From: Paulinella micropora
Taxonomy: Eukaryota; Cercozoa; Imbricatea; Euglyphida
DNA: 64,000 nt
Assembly: GCA_009731375.1 (NCBI GenBank)
Contig: BJOX01000227.1
Location: 246,423 to 310,422 of the forward strand
Reading direction: 5' to 3'
Both the position numbers and the translations under genes were made by a program. Each line of letters opens with the position of its first letter. Position 1 is the stretch's first letter. The notes beneath the pieces are model-generated. The model searched no databases and had not been told where the DNA came from. It was given only the letters and a program-made list of their open reading frames with translations. Positions 1 to 56,821 of this stretch are shown piece after piece.

Positions 1-496
1 GTATGTATGTATGTATGTATTATGTATGTATGTATGTTATGTATGAATGTATGTATGTATGTATGTATGTATGTATGTATGTATGTTATTGTATATATGC
101 ATCGTATGTATGTATTCTATGATATAGCTGTAAAGCTTTTATTGAAGGCTTGCATGTATGTATGTATGTATGTTATGTATGTATGTATGTATGTATGTAT
201 GTATGTATGTATGTATGTTATTGTATATATGCATCGTATGTATGTATTCTATGATATAGCTGTAAAGCTTTTATTGAAGGCTTGCATGTATGTATGTATG
301 TATGTATGTATGTATGTATGTATGTATGTATGTGTTATTGTATATATGCATCGTATGTATGTATTCTACGATATAGCTGTAAAGCTTTTATTGAAGGCTT
401 GCCTGTATGTATGTATGTATGTATGTATGCATCTATGTATGTATGTATGTATGTTCTTGTATATATGCATCGTATGTATGTATTGTATGTATGTAG
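1..496. repeat. (TATG)n microsatellite with truncated copies of RRP12 exon 1
   Basis: Long (TATG)n runs are interrupted by three near-identical copies (about 127-152, 261-286, 379-404) of the first part of the exon at 497-541 (CTGTAAAGCTTTTATTGAAGG), each behind a TATAG acceptor-like end. No independent gene is seen. Confidence 0.9.
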
Positions 497-47147
<46,651 letters not shown>

Positions 47148-47573
47148 TGATTGGGTCTTTTCAAGTATTTATCAAAGCTGCCCTTACAGCAAAGCCTCAA
47201 TGTGCCTCACAGCCCCCTCATAGCCCTTGCCCACAGCCCCCTCATAGCCCTTGCCCACAGCCCCCTCATAGCCCTTGCCCACAGCCCCCTCATAGCCGTT
47301 GTCCACAGCCCCCTCATAGCCCTTGTCCACAGCCCCCTCATAGCCCTTGCCCACAGCCCAAACACTAACCGGCCTTGAGCAAAGGGGCGAGCATGCTCAC
47401 TCGTGCTCCATTAAACCCCTGTTATTAAATAACTATTTTAAAAAATTATGTTATGGGAGGAAAACGAACAAGGCGACACGTGCCAAACGCAATGCACAAA
47501 AGAAGCACAGAGATATGCAGTAGTGGTTATCTATCTATCTATCTATCTATCTATCCATATCGAAGACGCGAAA

Positions 47574-47604
<31 letters not shown>

Positions 47605-47760
47605 AGATCAGCCTATGTATGTATGTATGGTTCTTTTCAAGTATGTATTCTGTTCCAATCTATAACTGACCGTTCTTGAATTCCCTGCTTTCTTTCTTCA
47701 GTCACGTCCTTGCGGTCATCATCATCACGCTAGATCATATTGTACCGTGACGGCGGTCGG

Positions 47761-47835
<75 letters not shown>

Positions 47836-47843
47836 GATAAGAT

Positions 47844-47914
<71 letters not shown>

Positions 47915-47940
47915 GCAGGCTCAGCTCAAGTTGGTGTATT
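47148..47940. repeat. 24-bp minisatellite, duplicate last exon and (GATA)n
   Basis: 47209-47366: about 6.5 units of CAGCCCCCTCATAGCCCTTGCCCA. 47458-47523: copy of exon 30 coding end. 47525-47605: (ATCT)n. 47758-47912: (GATA)n. 47620-47755 is unique DNA without a clear exon. Confidence 0.85.
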
Positions 47941-47984
47941 CTTTATGATCTTTATACATGTCAACGTTGATAGATAGATAGATC

Positions 47985-48048
<64 letters not shown>

Positions 48049-48191
48049 CTGAGATAGATGGATAGATAGACATGTATGAACAAGGTTTTGAAACGAGCAG
48101 TGTCGTGTGTTTCTTATGAGAATGTGCTGTAGTGTTTGTTTTCTTGTGTTTTGTTCACTGTGTGAGCAATGTGTGTTTTAAGCAAACCTAC

Positions 48192-48224
<33 letters not shown>

Positions 48225-48901
48225 CCATCACTAACTGTTAAGTGACCATCACTAACTGTTAAGTGACCATCACTAACTGTTAAGTGACCATCACTAAATG
48301 TTAAGTGACCATCACTGAATTCCGAGTGACCATCACTAACTGCTAAGTGACTATCACTAACTTCGAAGATACCATCACTAACCTCTAACCTCAAAGTGAC
48401 CATCACTAACTTCCAAATGACCATCACTAACTTCGAAGAGAGAGAGGAAGGCTTTGTGCACAATTTAACCTTTTAAAATAGTAGTCGTGTTAAAGTGTGC
48501 CCAAAGCCTACAACAACCGGTGCGGCGTTTCGAGGCAGGTAGGGTCGCTAGCGTACCGTTATGTATGTATGCTTTCGAGTCTAACTGATCCGTAAAGGCT
48601 AGAGTGTGCTAGCGTACCGTTATGTCCAGCGACTAACCTCAAAGTGACCATCACTAACATCTAAGTGACCATCACTAACTTTTAAGCGACCATCACTAAC
48701 ATCTAAGTGAACATCACTAATGTTTAAGTGACCATCACTGACTTCCGAGTGACCATCACTAACATCTAAGTGACTATCACTAACTTCGAAGACACCATCA
48801 CTAAACTCTAAACTCAAAGTGACCATCACTAACTTTGAAGTGACCATCACTAACTTCAGAGAGAGAAAAGTGAGAGTATATGTTTGAGACACACACAGAA
48901 A

Positions 48902-48981
<80 letters not shown>
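47941..48981. repeat. (GATA)n and ~20-bp GTGACCATCACTAAC minisatellites
   Basis: (GATA)n at 47971-48047. TAAGTGACCATCACTAACT-type units at 48230-48435 and 48630-48860. (GA)n, then (ATT)n at 48903-48980. The unique islands 48085-48190 and 48455-48630 have a direct repeat GCTAGCGTACCGTTATGT but no gene I can support. Confidence 0.85.
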
Positions 48982-49250
48982 GGACACCGTGATAGCCCAG
49001 TGGTCAAGTTCTACCATCTGGGCCCTGTCGCCAGTTCGATTCCCGTCGGTGCCACCAGTATTTTCATTGAACATACCGGTCTATTTCTGGACCAGTATTT
49101 TCATTGAACATACCGGCCCGTCTGGAAGTGTTGGAACTGCCCTTGCGGGGGTGTCATTAGAGCTTATCGTCAATTCTTCGTACTCACCTCACGGGTGAGA
49201 CGATGGAGGCGCATGTGCAGAAATGCATCAGCCATTGACAGAGAAGCACT
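48982..49250 (+). mobile_element. tRNA-derived SINE, copy 3 (full length)
   Basis: The head is tRNA-like: GGACACCGTGATAGCCCAGT with A box TAGCCCAGTGG (48993-49003), B box GTTCGATTC (49034-49042) and a GGTGCCACCA end. RNA polymerase III would start from these boxes. The ~190-bp body has an internal duplication of GTATTTTCATTGAACATACC. (ATT)n lies on both sides. Confidence 0.8.
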
Positions 49251-49275
49251 ATTATTATTATTATTATTACTATTT

Positions 49276-49328
<53 letters not shown>
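49251..49328. repeat. (ATT)n and (GA)n
   Basis: Short tail of the SINE and a (GA)n run that forms the start of an intron of the minus-strand gene. Confidence 0.9.
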
Positions 49329-49330
<2 letters not shown>

Positions 49331-51305
49331 TCGCTATGTTTCTATCCATTTGCCTCCTAAACTGGTACATTCCAGGAATACCTTTATGATAACTAAAGAT
49401 GAGACCTGCAATATCTAGCTTAGCTAGCTGTGGATCTAACTCGTCATACTTGATTACATGCATTGATTCTTTCAGTGCCTGAAATGATGTCTTTTTCTCC
49501 TTGCCCCAGGGCCTGCACATACCCACGCAATACATGAAGCAGTAACATATGCAAACAGGACAGTAAGTTACTCTGTCACTGGCATTTTGCTGAACATTTT
49601 GCTCTTGGAGAAGTTCCTGAGAGCTTTCGCCGTGATTGTCAGAGAAGTCTCTGCACATGGCAAGCAATGATGTGCTATGCAACGATCATCACTAACGTCT
49701 AAGTAACCATCACTAACCTCTGAGTGATCATCACTGATCTCTAAATTATCATCACTGACCTGTAAGTGACCATCACTAACCTCTAAGTCCATCACTAACT
49801 GCAAAGTGATCATCACTAACTGCAAAGTGACCATCACTACATCCTATGTGGCTCAGGTGATATTATCAGTAATGCTAAGAATCAACATACCCAGTCTTTG
49901 TATAGGAAGACTCTTCGTCATCTCCCTATCCGCAAAGACCTTCACGTGGGAATCCAGCAATTCCTTGAAGGACACCCTGAGATTGTCACATTGCAATCAC
50001 ACTGTATGTATGAAACTTGAACTTTGCAATCACACTTGTAACGTATGTATGAAACTTGGAACGAATACCTGAGGTTCATTTGAATCGTCAATGGGGTTGG
50101 TTTCTTTTCAGCCTCCATGTGAGCAGTGCACAGTACTTGTTCCACATACTCGTTTCCGGGCGCGACCTCTGTGATATACACTGTGTTCTCCTCCTCCACT
50201 TCTTCCTCACCTGCAGACTCCCCTTCCTTATCGTCTGGCACGGCTGCAGTATCATCCTCATCCTCTCCAAGAATCTCCCTCATATCTTCCAAGCTTCGCT
50301 GTGCCTGCGCTGGGCCAGACTGGCTGCGATGCGCTGGGTGCAGGTGGCGCTCTTCTTCCATTACCTTGTTCACAAGGCAGAAAAGCAAGAACTAGTAACG
50401 ACAGTAGATAGCTATCTATCTACCTAGTGATGGGCACTTAATACGTAGTGATGGGCACTTACTATTGCATATGTAGTGATGGGCACTTACTGTGTAGTGA
50501 TGTGCACTTACTATGTAGTGATGGGCACTTACTATGTAGTGATGGGAACTTACTAGTAGTGATTGGCACTTACTATGTAGTGATGGTGACTTACTATGTA
50601 GTGATGAGCACTTACTATGTAGTGAACCTTACTATCTAGTGTTGGGCATTTACTATGTATTGATGGGCACTTACCTGCATATACCGGCAAGGTCTTGCGC
50701 AGTGCTAGAAGCTCTTGCACCGCGGCGCTCTGCTGCCCTGGCCAGCTGAGATGAAATAAAAACTTGCCACTAGTGTTAATCTCGTAGAGCGCTTGCTGCC
50801 GGCTAAACAGATCGAGAAATTTTCTGTTTGCTCCTCGTCCCACCCAGAGTCCTCAACCCCTCCATGTTGTAATTCATCTTCGCCCTGGCCTAGTATTCTT
50901 TGCAGCTGCTCTTTTGGTGTAAAAACTTCCGTGTCAAAAACAAGATTGGGACAGGCCATAAATTGTCTCACCCAACGAGCACGATCAATAGCGAAACTGC
51001 TAAGGCCGCCTGGGTGCTTCCGTGCCAGTCTATCTATCTACCTATCTATATCTACCTATCCATCTACCTATCTATCTATCTATCTATCTACCTATCTATC
51101 TATGTATCTATCTATCTACCTATCAATCTATGTATCTAACCATAGTGACGATCAGTACAAAATAAAACACAGTGACCATCACTAAAACCTTAGTGCGCAT
51201 CACTTACTATGTCATGCAATACTGATCGACCTTGATTACTGGCGTCGACCTTTACTTCTGTAGGATCCTCAGTTTGCTGAGAACGCGTGCGCCTGGCGGG
51301 AGAAT

Positions 51306-51369
<64 letters not shown>

Positions 51370-51482
51370 TTAATATTTGTCAAAATTGTTCTCTCAGTAA
51401 AAAAAAAAACGAAGAAGAACAAGAGAGACTCGAGACCTGCAGCCGTTTGGGAGCGCGTGGACTTGGAGGGAGACTCTGGGCT

Positions 51483-51577
<95 letters not shown>

Positions 51578-51688
51578 ATATTTGTAAAAATTGATCTGTC
51601 AGTAAAAAAAACGAAGAGTAGAACAAGAGAGACTCGAGAACAGCCGTTTGAGCGCTAGCTTGGGAGCGCGTGGACTTGAAGGGAGAAT

Positions 51689-51752
<64 letters not shown>

Positions 51753-51876
51753 TTAATATTTGTAAAAATTGTTCTCTCACGATGCAGTAAAAAAAAACGA
51801 AGAAGAACAAGAGAGACTCGAGACCTGCAGCCGTTTGGGAGCGCGTGGACTTGGAGGGAGACTCTGGGATTGTCTC

Positions 51877-51948
<72 letters not shown>

Positions 51949-51958
51949 GAGAGAGAGC

Positions 51959-51994
<36 letters not shown>

Positions 51995-51995
51995 C

Positions 51996-52055
<60 letters not shown>

Positions 52056-52187
52056 TTTGCAATAATTAAATTGTTCTCTCAATAAAAACGAAGAACAAGA
52101 GAGACTCGAGAAACCAGCAGCCGTTGCATTGGACGTGTCGCCAACGTCCTCATCCTTGTCTCGCTTTGCTGCTTTTTTTTTGGGCGG
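49329..52187 (-). CDS. Unidentified spliced nuclear gene, internal exons
   Basis: Minus-strand exons joined by phase: 52187-52115 (PPKKKAAKRDKDEDVGD...), one or more 39-nt cassettes (51863-51825 and copies), 51009-50685 (FAIDRARWVRQFMACPNLVF; later LFSRQQALYEINTSGKFLFH), 50391-50069 (MEEERHLHPAHRSQ, an acidic stretch, NTVYITEVAPGNEYVEQVL), 49976-49891 (VSFKELLDSHVKVFADREM), 49650-49572 (TSLTITAKALRNFSKSKMF) and 49512-49329 (ALKESMHVIKYDELDPQLA, LDIAGLIFSYHKGIPGMYQF). All joins from 50391 down keep phase. The large exon at 51009-50685 needs a one-base correction near 50822 in a run of A. I do not recognise the protein; it is soluble-looking with acidic and Ser-rich segments. The 5' end lies beyond 52187 and the 3' end was not found. 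Confidence 0.62.
49681..49856. repeat. GTGACCATCACTAAC minisatellite in an intron of the minus-strand gene
   Basis: Eight to nine units of ~20 bp, the same family as 48230-48435 and 48630-48860, between exons 49891 and 49650. Confidence 0.85.
50424..50684. repeat. ~21-bp GTAAGTGCCCATCACTACATA minisatellite
   Basis: Read on the minus strand, about eleven units follow the exon end at 50685. Each unit has the GTAAGT core of a 5' splice site, so the first donor region appears to have been amplified. Confidence 0.85.
51028..51236. repeat. (ATCT)n and degraded minisatellite intron
   Basis: (ATCT/CTAC)n at 51028-51140, then GTGACCATCACTAAA-like fragments. No exon is seen. Confidence 0.8.
51237..52114 (-). 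repeat. Tandem array of exon-plus-intron units, (GA)n separated
   Basis: Four to five units, each with TTGTTCTCTCAGTAAAAAAA-type sequence, CAAGAGAGACTCGAGACCTG and a 39-nt exon. Clear cassettes: 51863-51825 and 51475-51437, reading (E)SPSKSTRSQTAA(G). Diverged ones start at 51688 and 51305 (DSPFKSTRSQ, DSPARRTRSQ). Long (GA)n tracts lie between units. Confidence 0.8.
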
Positions 52188-52458
52188 CTACATAAAGTGT
52201 GTAGAAATGGTGGTAGATTTTTTATGTTATGTGAACGTTACCTTGTGCTATAAGTGGTGGTAGTGATCTTGCAAGAGAAAGAAGGGTACCATGTAGGCGC
52301 TCCGACTCTTTTTTAAACTGACGCCCTTTTTTTTTGCTCTTCCAAACAAATGAGTTCAGGATTGTAATTGGTAATGCACCGACCTGACTAGTTTTTTCAA
52401 ACAGACCGGATTTTTGAGGCCTAGGTGCATTTTATTCAGACCGGTACCGTCTCTGTCT

Positions 52459-52494
<36 letters not shown>

Positions 52495-52850
52495 AGCTCT
52501 CTCTCTCACACACACATGTATACGTTATACATACATAAATACGTACATATACGTATACATACACATATACGTATACATACACATACACACACAAACACAC
52601 GCATACATACATACATACATACATACGTATACATACGTACACAATTACACACACACGCACACACACACGCACACACACACGCACACACACACGCACATAC
52701 ACACACACACACACATACACACACACACACACACACACATGTACATACGTATATACAAACACTCACACGCACATACACACACACACATACAAACACACAT
52801 ACACACACACACACACACATATATATATATGATCATTTATGTATTCGCGA
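52188..52850. other. Unique DNA then (CT)n and (CA)n, no gene
   Basis: 52188-52455 is non-repetitive, probably intron or upstream sequence of the minus-strand gene. 52456-52832 is (CT)n, (CATA)n and (CA)n. Microsatellites stop at about 52832, where the AT-rich element begins. Confidence 0.75.
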
Positions 52851-52939
52851 CTTGTCCAACCGCAAAGTATTAAACAAGCCTTTAAAAAGTAAAAAACCAA
52901 TATTTGACATATAGAAAACATACATAGAAAACAAAAAAG

Positions 52940-53125
52940 TGTCAAATGTTTAACATACATTTTTCTAACTGAGCACATTAAGAGAGATTTTGACGAAAGG
53001 ACACATAAACCATATTTTTATTTCATAAAAATATATATAAACTGCGTGTATATGGTTTATGTGTCCTTTCGTCAAAATCTCTCTTAATGTGCTCAGTTAG
53101 AAAAATGTATGTTAAACATTTGACA
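52940..53125. repeat. Perfect 76-bp inverted repeat with 34-bp spacer
   Basis: 52940-53015 and 53050-53125 are exact reverse complements (TGTCAAATGTTTAACATACA... inwards to ...ACATAAACCATAT). The spacer holds a second small hairpin, TTTTTAT/ATAAAAA. The right arm runs into the N gap, so the repeat may be longer. It resembles the joined ends of a linear genome with terminal inverted repeats or hairpin ends. Confidence 0.9.
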
Positions 53126-54042
53126 NNNNNNNNNNNNNNNNNNNNNNNNNNNNNNNNNNNNNNNNNNNNNNNNNNNNNNNNNNNNNNNNNNNNNNNNNNN
53201 NNNNNNNNNNNNNNNNNNNNNNNNNNNNNNNNNNNNNNNNNNNNNNNNNNNNNNNNNNNNNNNNNNNNNNNNNNNNNNNNNNNNNNNNNNNNNNNNNNNN
53301 NNNNNNNNNNNNNNNNNNNNNNNNNNNNNNNNNNNNNNNNNNNNNNNNNNNNNNNNNNNNNNNNNNNNNNNNNNNNNNNNNNNNNNNNNNNNNNNNNNNN
53401 NNNNNNNNNNNNNNNNNNNNNNNNNNNNNNNNNNNNNNNNNNNNNNNNNNNNNNNNNNNNNNNNNNNNNNNNNNNNNNNNNNNNNNNNNNNNNNNNNNNN
53501 NNNNNNNNNNNNNNNNNNNNNNNNNNNNNNNNNNNNNNNNNNNNNNNNNNNNNNNNNNNNNNNNNNNNNNNNNNNNNNNNNNNNNNNNNNNNNNNNNNNN
53601 NNNNNNNNNNNNNNNNNNNNNNNNNNNNNNNNNNNNNNNNNNNNNNNNNNNNNNNNNNNNNNNNNNNNNNNNNNNNNNNNNNNNNNNNNNNNNNNNNNNN
53701 NNNNNNNNNNNNNNNNNNNNNNNNNNNNNNNNNNNNNNNNNNNNNNNNNNNNNNNNNNNNNNNNNNNNNNNNNNNNNNNNNNNNNNNNNNNNNNNNNNNN
53801 NNNNNNNNNNNNNNNNNNNNNNNNNNNNNNNNNNNNNNNNNNNNNNNNNNNNNNNNNNNNNNNNNNNNNNNNNNNNNNNNNNNNNNNNNNNNNNNNNNNN
53901 NNNNNNNNNNNNNNNNNNNNNNNNNNNNNNNNNNNNNNNNNNNNNNNNNNNNNNNNNNNNNNNNNNNNNNNNNNNNNNNNNNNNNNNNNNNNNNNNNNNN
54001 NNNNNNNNNNNNNNNNNNNNNNNNNNNNNNNNNNNNNNNNNN
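53126..54042. other. Assembly gap (917 N)
   Basis: Separates the inverted repeat from the first viral-type gene. The physical linkage of the two sides rests on this scaffold join. Confidence 1.
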
Positions 54043-54104
54043 TCAGCCATAACGATATTATCTTATTGATTTATATATTAAAGACATACAAGAAACTATA
54101 TATA

Positions 54105-54524
54105 ATGGAAATGATAACAGAAGAGGTTAAACATGAGAAGTGCGGTAAGTGTAAATGCTGGAGATTGCCACGGCAATTTTTGAATGACAAGGGGCGGAGG
54201 TTGAAGTCTTGTGATGATTGTAGAAGAAGGTATAGAGTGGCGAATGATAAACGTAAATGCGAACATAATAAACGAAAAACCAGATGTATGGAATGCGGTG
54301 GAGGTGCGATATGTGAGCATAAGAAACGAAGAAGCAAATGTAAGGACTGCGGAGGTGGTGAGATATGTGAGCATAAGAAAGAGAGATACTTTTGCAAGGA
54401 CTGCGGTGGAAGCGGGGTATGCGAACATAGGAGGCAAAAACACCTTTGCAGGGACTGCGGTGGAAGCCAGATATGCGAACATAGGAGACAAAGATGTGTT
54501 TGCACAGAGTGTAATGCGGAGTAA
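54105..54524 (+). CDS. Cys/His repeat protein, viral type
   Basis: 139 aa from the ATG at 54105; an earlier TTG start would add 13 residues but is unlikely. The N-terminus has CGKCKC (13-18) and SCDDC (36-40), a zinc-ribbon-like pair often seen in algal virus proteins. Five repeats follow with CEH at residues 52, 70, 88, 106 and 124, a strict 18-residue period, each with CxxCGG about nine residues later and a basic stretch between. This suggests five small metal-binding modules, perhaps nucleic-acid or protein binding. Similar repeats occur in giant viruses and polinton-like viruses; that link is from memory. The base composition is AT-rich, unlike the genes at 59-64 kb. Function unknown. Confidence 0.75.
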   Translation: MEMITEEVKHEKCGKCKCWRLPRQFLNDKGRRLKSCDDCRRRYRVANDKRKCEHNKRKTRCMECGGGAICEHKKRRSKCKDCGGGEICEHKKERYFCKDCGGSGVCEHRRQKHLCRDCGGSQICEHRRQRCVCTECNAE

Positions 54525-55311
54525 GACGAATTACAGCAGAATAAACCTTGCTAGGTGTCCTTATTTTTTTTCAATAAGTCCTTATTTTTTTTTCTTTTTT
54601 TTATAAGATGCTCATTTTATTGATTCATTTTTTTCTCAAAAACGTGAAAAAAAGTTTGAAAATGTCAAAAAAAAATCAATTTTTTCAATGTTTTGGAGGC
54701 CAAGTTTTCAATCAGTTTATTACCCGCGATGAATAGGAGAGCGTATTTTGCTGTTTTTGTAAATCAAGGGTACTTATGGAAACAAGGATCCGCCAACTCA
54801 TAAGGACTCAGGCAATAGGTGTAGGGGGCTTATTTTGTTTAAACGTCTTCATTTAAACTATCGGGGGATGTACTCCCTTGTTTCCAGTTTCAACATTACC
54901 CCCTCGGCCAAATGGCACAGGACAATAAAGGGGGGGGGGGGGGGCGNNNNNNNNNNGGGTGCCAAAACAAGGGAGGGGGTCAAACGCATAGTTAAACTCA
55001 GTCAAATGAAGTTAAATCCCTTATTTATATACCCTTTTTTATAATAATGATGTTAATAATAATAACAAGAAAGTAAGGATAGGGCGTGTGGTAATATGGG
55101 CAGAGTTAGAATTACAATAAAATACCGCTTCTAGGGTGTCCTTGCGGTTTTCGGGGACTTGAAAATAAAAAAAAGGACTTTAAGGACGGGGCAAAAAGAA
55201 GCCGTTGAAGGTGATTTACGCTCTGAGACATAACCGCTGGCAAACAATGAAGGAAGCGTCGGCGAAGCGGACTGAGACGAAGGGAGTTAATTTTCTATTT
55301 TTGACTTAGAA
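54525..55311. other. Intergenic AT-rich DNA, no gene seen
   Basis: Contains TCCTTATTTTTTTT twice (54556, 54580), a G-run next to 10 N (54947-54956), and several short TAAGGAC-like words. Only short open frames are present and none looks coding. Confidence 0.65.
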
Positions 55312-55323
55312 AAAAATAGACTT
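55312..55323 (+). promoter_or_regulatory. Candidate viral promoter element AAAAATAGACTT
   Basis: 17 bp before the ATG at 55341. The same or nearly the same word precedes the starts at 56768 (minus) and 56822 (plus). AT-rich TATATA-like sequence lies between motif and ATG each time. Confidence 0.5.
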
Positions 55324-55340
55324 GTCTATTATATACTACG

Positions 55341-55848
55341 ATGTGGAGCGAAGATGACAAAAAGTTTGTTAGGCAGTTAAGAGTTGCTACTACCGAAAGT
55401 AAAATTTATGAAGTTGTGTCCAACTTCTACGATAGCGAATTAAAACCAAGTATAGCCTTTCATAATGCTATTATATCTTTATTTAGCACACCAACTAGTG
55501 ATGAAGAGGTGCTTGAGGCACTTAAAGTCATATATCCAAAATATGCTATCGTGTATCCAAATTTGAATAGTAGGCGACAAAGACTTTCTGAGGTGAGAAA
55601 GAAAGCGATAGAGCCTTACCAAAGTGAAAAAGTATATGAAATGAGCAAACTTGATAAGTATTTTAATCTAAATGAAGACGAGCGGATTGATATCGTTGAG
55701 GGATATAAGAAAGATGTCAAAGCCAAAAATGAACAAAAAATACAAATTGATGTCCGTGATGTAATGGCTAAAATGAATGATATGATATTAAGTAATGACC
55801 CTTATCTTAAACTGCTTGCTTTGATGATAGCAATTGGAGCAAGGCCTG
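55341..55848 (+). CDS. Tyrosine recombinase / telomere resolvase-like protein, N-terminal part
   Basis: 169 codons are visible before the N gap 55849-56481. The N-terminal half is charged and helical (VRQLRVATTESKIYEVVSNF; later SRRQRLSEVRKKAIEPYQ). The last visible stretch, DPYLKLLALMIAIGARP, looks like the helix that carries the first catalytic Arg in tyrosine recombinases and telomere resolvases (hydrophobic helix, then G-x-R). The remaining catalytic residues and the tyrosine would lie in the gap. Such enzymes integrate mobile DNA or resolve hairpin ends; the inverted repeat at 52940-53125 is a natural partner. The call is inference from one motif. The open frame across the gap to 56513 is not evidence for the C-terminus. 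Confidence 0.5.
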
Positions 55849-56481
55849 NNNNNNNNNNNNNNNNNNNNNNNNNNNNNNNNNNNNNNNNNNNNNNNNNNNN
55901 NNNNNNNNNNNNNNNNNNNNNNNNNNNNNNNNNNNNNNNNNNNNNNNNNNNNNNNNNNNNNNNNNNNNNNNNNNNNNNNNNNNNNNNNNNNNNNNNNNNN
56001 NNNNNNNNNNNNNNNNNNNNNNNNNNNNNNNNNNNNNNNNNNNNNNNNNNNNNNNNNNNNNNNNNNNNNNNNNNNNNNNNNNNNNNNNNNNNNNNNNNNN
56101 NNNNNNNNNNNNNNNNNNNNNNNNNNNNNNNNNNNNNNNNNNNNNNNNNNNNNNNNNNNNNNNNNNNNNNNNNNNNNNNNNNNNNNNNNNNNNNNNNNNN
56201 NNNNNNNNNNNNNNNNNNNNNNNNNNNNNNNNNNNNNNNNNNNNNNNNNNNNNNNNNNNNNNNNNNNNNNNNNNNNNNNNNNNNNNNNNNNNNNNNNNNN
56301 NNNNNNNNNNNNNNNNNNNNNNNNNNNNNNNNNNNNNNNNNNNNNNNNNNNNNNNNNNNNNNNNNNNNNNNNNNNNNNNNNNNNNNNNNNNNNNNNNNNN
56401 NNNNNNNNNNNNNNNNNNNNNNNNNNNNNNNNNNNNNNNNNNNNNNNNNNNNNNNNNNNNNNNNNNNNNNNNNNNNNNNNN
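55849..56481. other. Assembly gap (633 N)
   Basis: Hides the C-terminal half of the recombinase-like gene and possibly another small gene. Confidence 1.
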
Positions 56482-56492
56482 TAAAAAGAAGG

Positions 56493-56768
56493 CTAATACT
56501 TAACAACGACTAAAGGCGGTTCTCCATATTTTAGTCTAAGATTAGACTCTCGTCTGTAGCATTTAATGGAGCAGATTGTGAAAAACTCAATACTATCTAC
56601 ACCATAAAAATTGCCCGCTATGATTGGGGGGTGCGACTGAAATGTGCGAGACAAACCGCATATATTACAAAATTCTTCTCCATATTTTGGCTGTGGCATC
56701 TCTGAATAAACGAATGTCCTTATGTGTCCAACTATATCGCTCGGCAATTCGCGTATTATTATTGACAT
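56493..56768 (-). CDS. Small F-box-like / Cys-containing protein, function unknown
   Basis: 91 aa, complete. It starts MSIIIRELPSDIVGHIRTFV, where LPSDIV..I..F resembles the first helix of F-box motifs that bind SKP1-type adaptors. A CNICG pair (residues about 35-39) and CSIKC (about 66-70) could form one metal site. It is transcribed away from the virion protein gene with a shared 53-bp spacer that carries the candidate promoter word in both directions. Short F-box-like proteins are common in algal DNA viruses. The F-box reading is weak and the protein may be something else. Confidence 0.6.
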   Translation of the reverse strand: MSIIIRELPSDIVGHIRTFVYSEMPQPKYGEEFCNICGLSRTFQSHPPIIAGNFYGVDSIEFFTICSIKCYRRESNLRLKYGEPPLVVVKY

Positions 56769-56821
56769 GTTTTATATAATATAAAGTCTATTTTTGAAAA
56801 AAAAAGACTTACATATATAAA
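56769..56821. promoter_or_regulatory. Bidirectional promoter region
   Basis: The minus-strand AAAAATAGACTT at 56795-56784 (15 bp from the ATG at 56768) and the plus-strand AAAAAAAGACTT at 56799-56810 (11 bp from the ATG at 56822) form an imperfect inverted pair. TATATAAAATG and TATATAAAACATG-type sequences follow each. Confidence 0.5.

Noticed and set aside
48982-49056. Functional tRNA gene
   Set aside because: A and B boxes are present but the acceptor stem pairs poorly and the sequence continues into a repeated body; it is a SINE head.
53087-54052. Open frames spanning the 917-N gap
   Set aside because: Consist almost only of unknown bases; the ends come from the inverted repeat.
55341-56513. 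Recombinase-like frame continuing to 56513
   Set aside because: The gap length is not reliable to the base, and the last nine codons overlap the end of the minus-strand gene.
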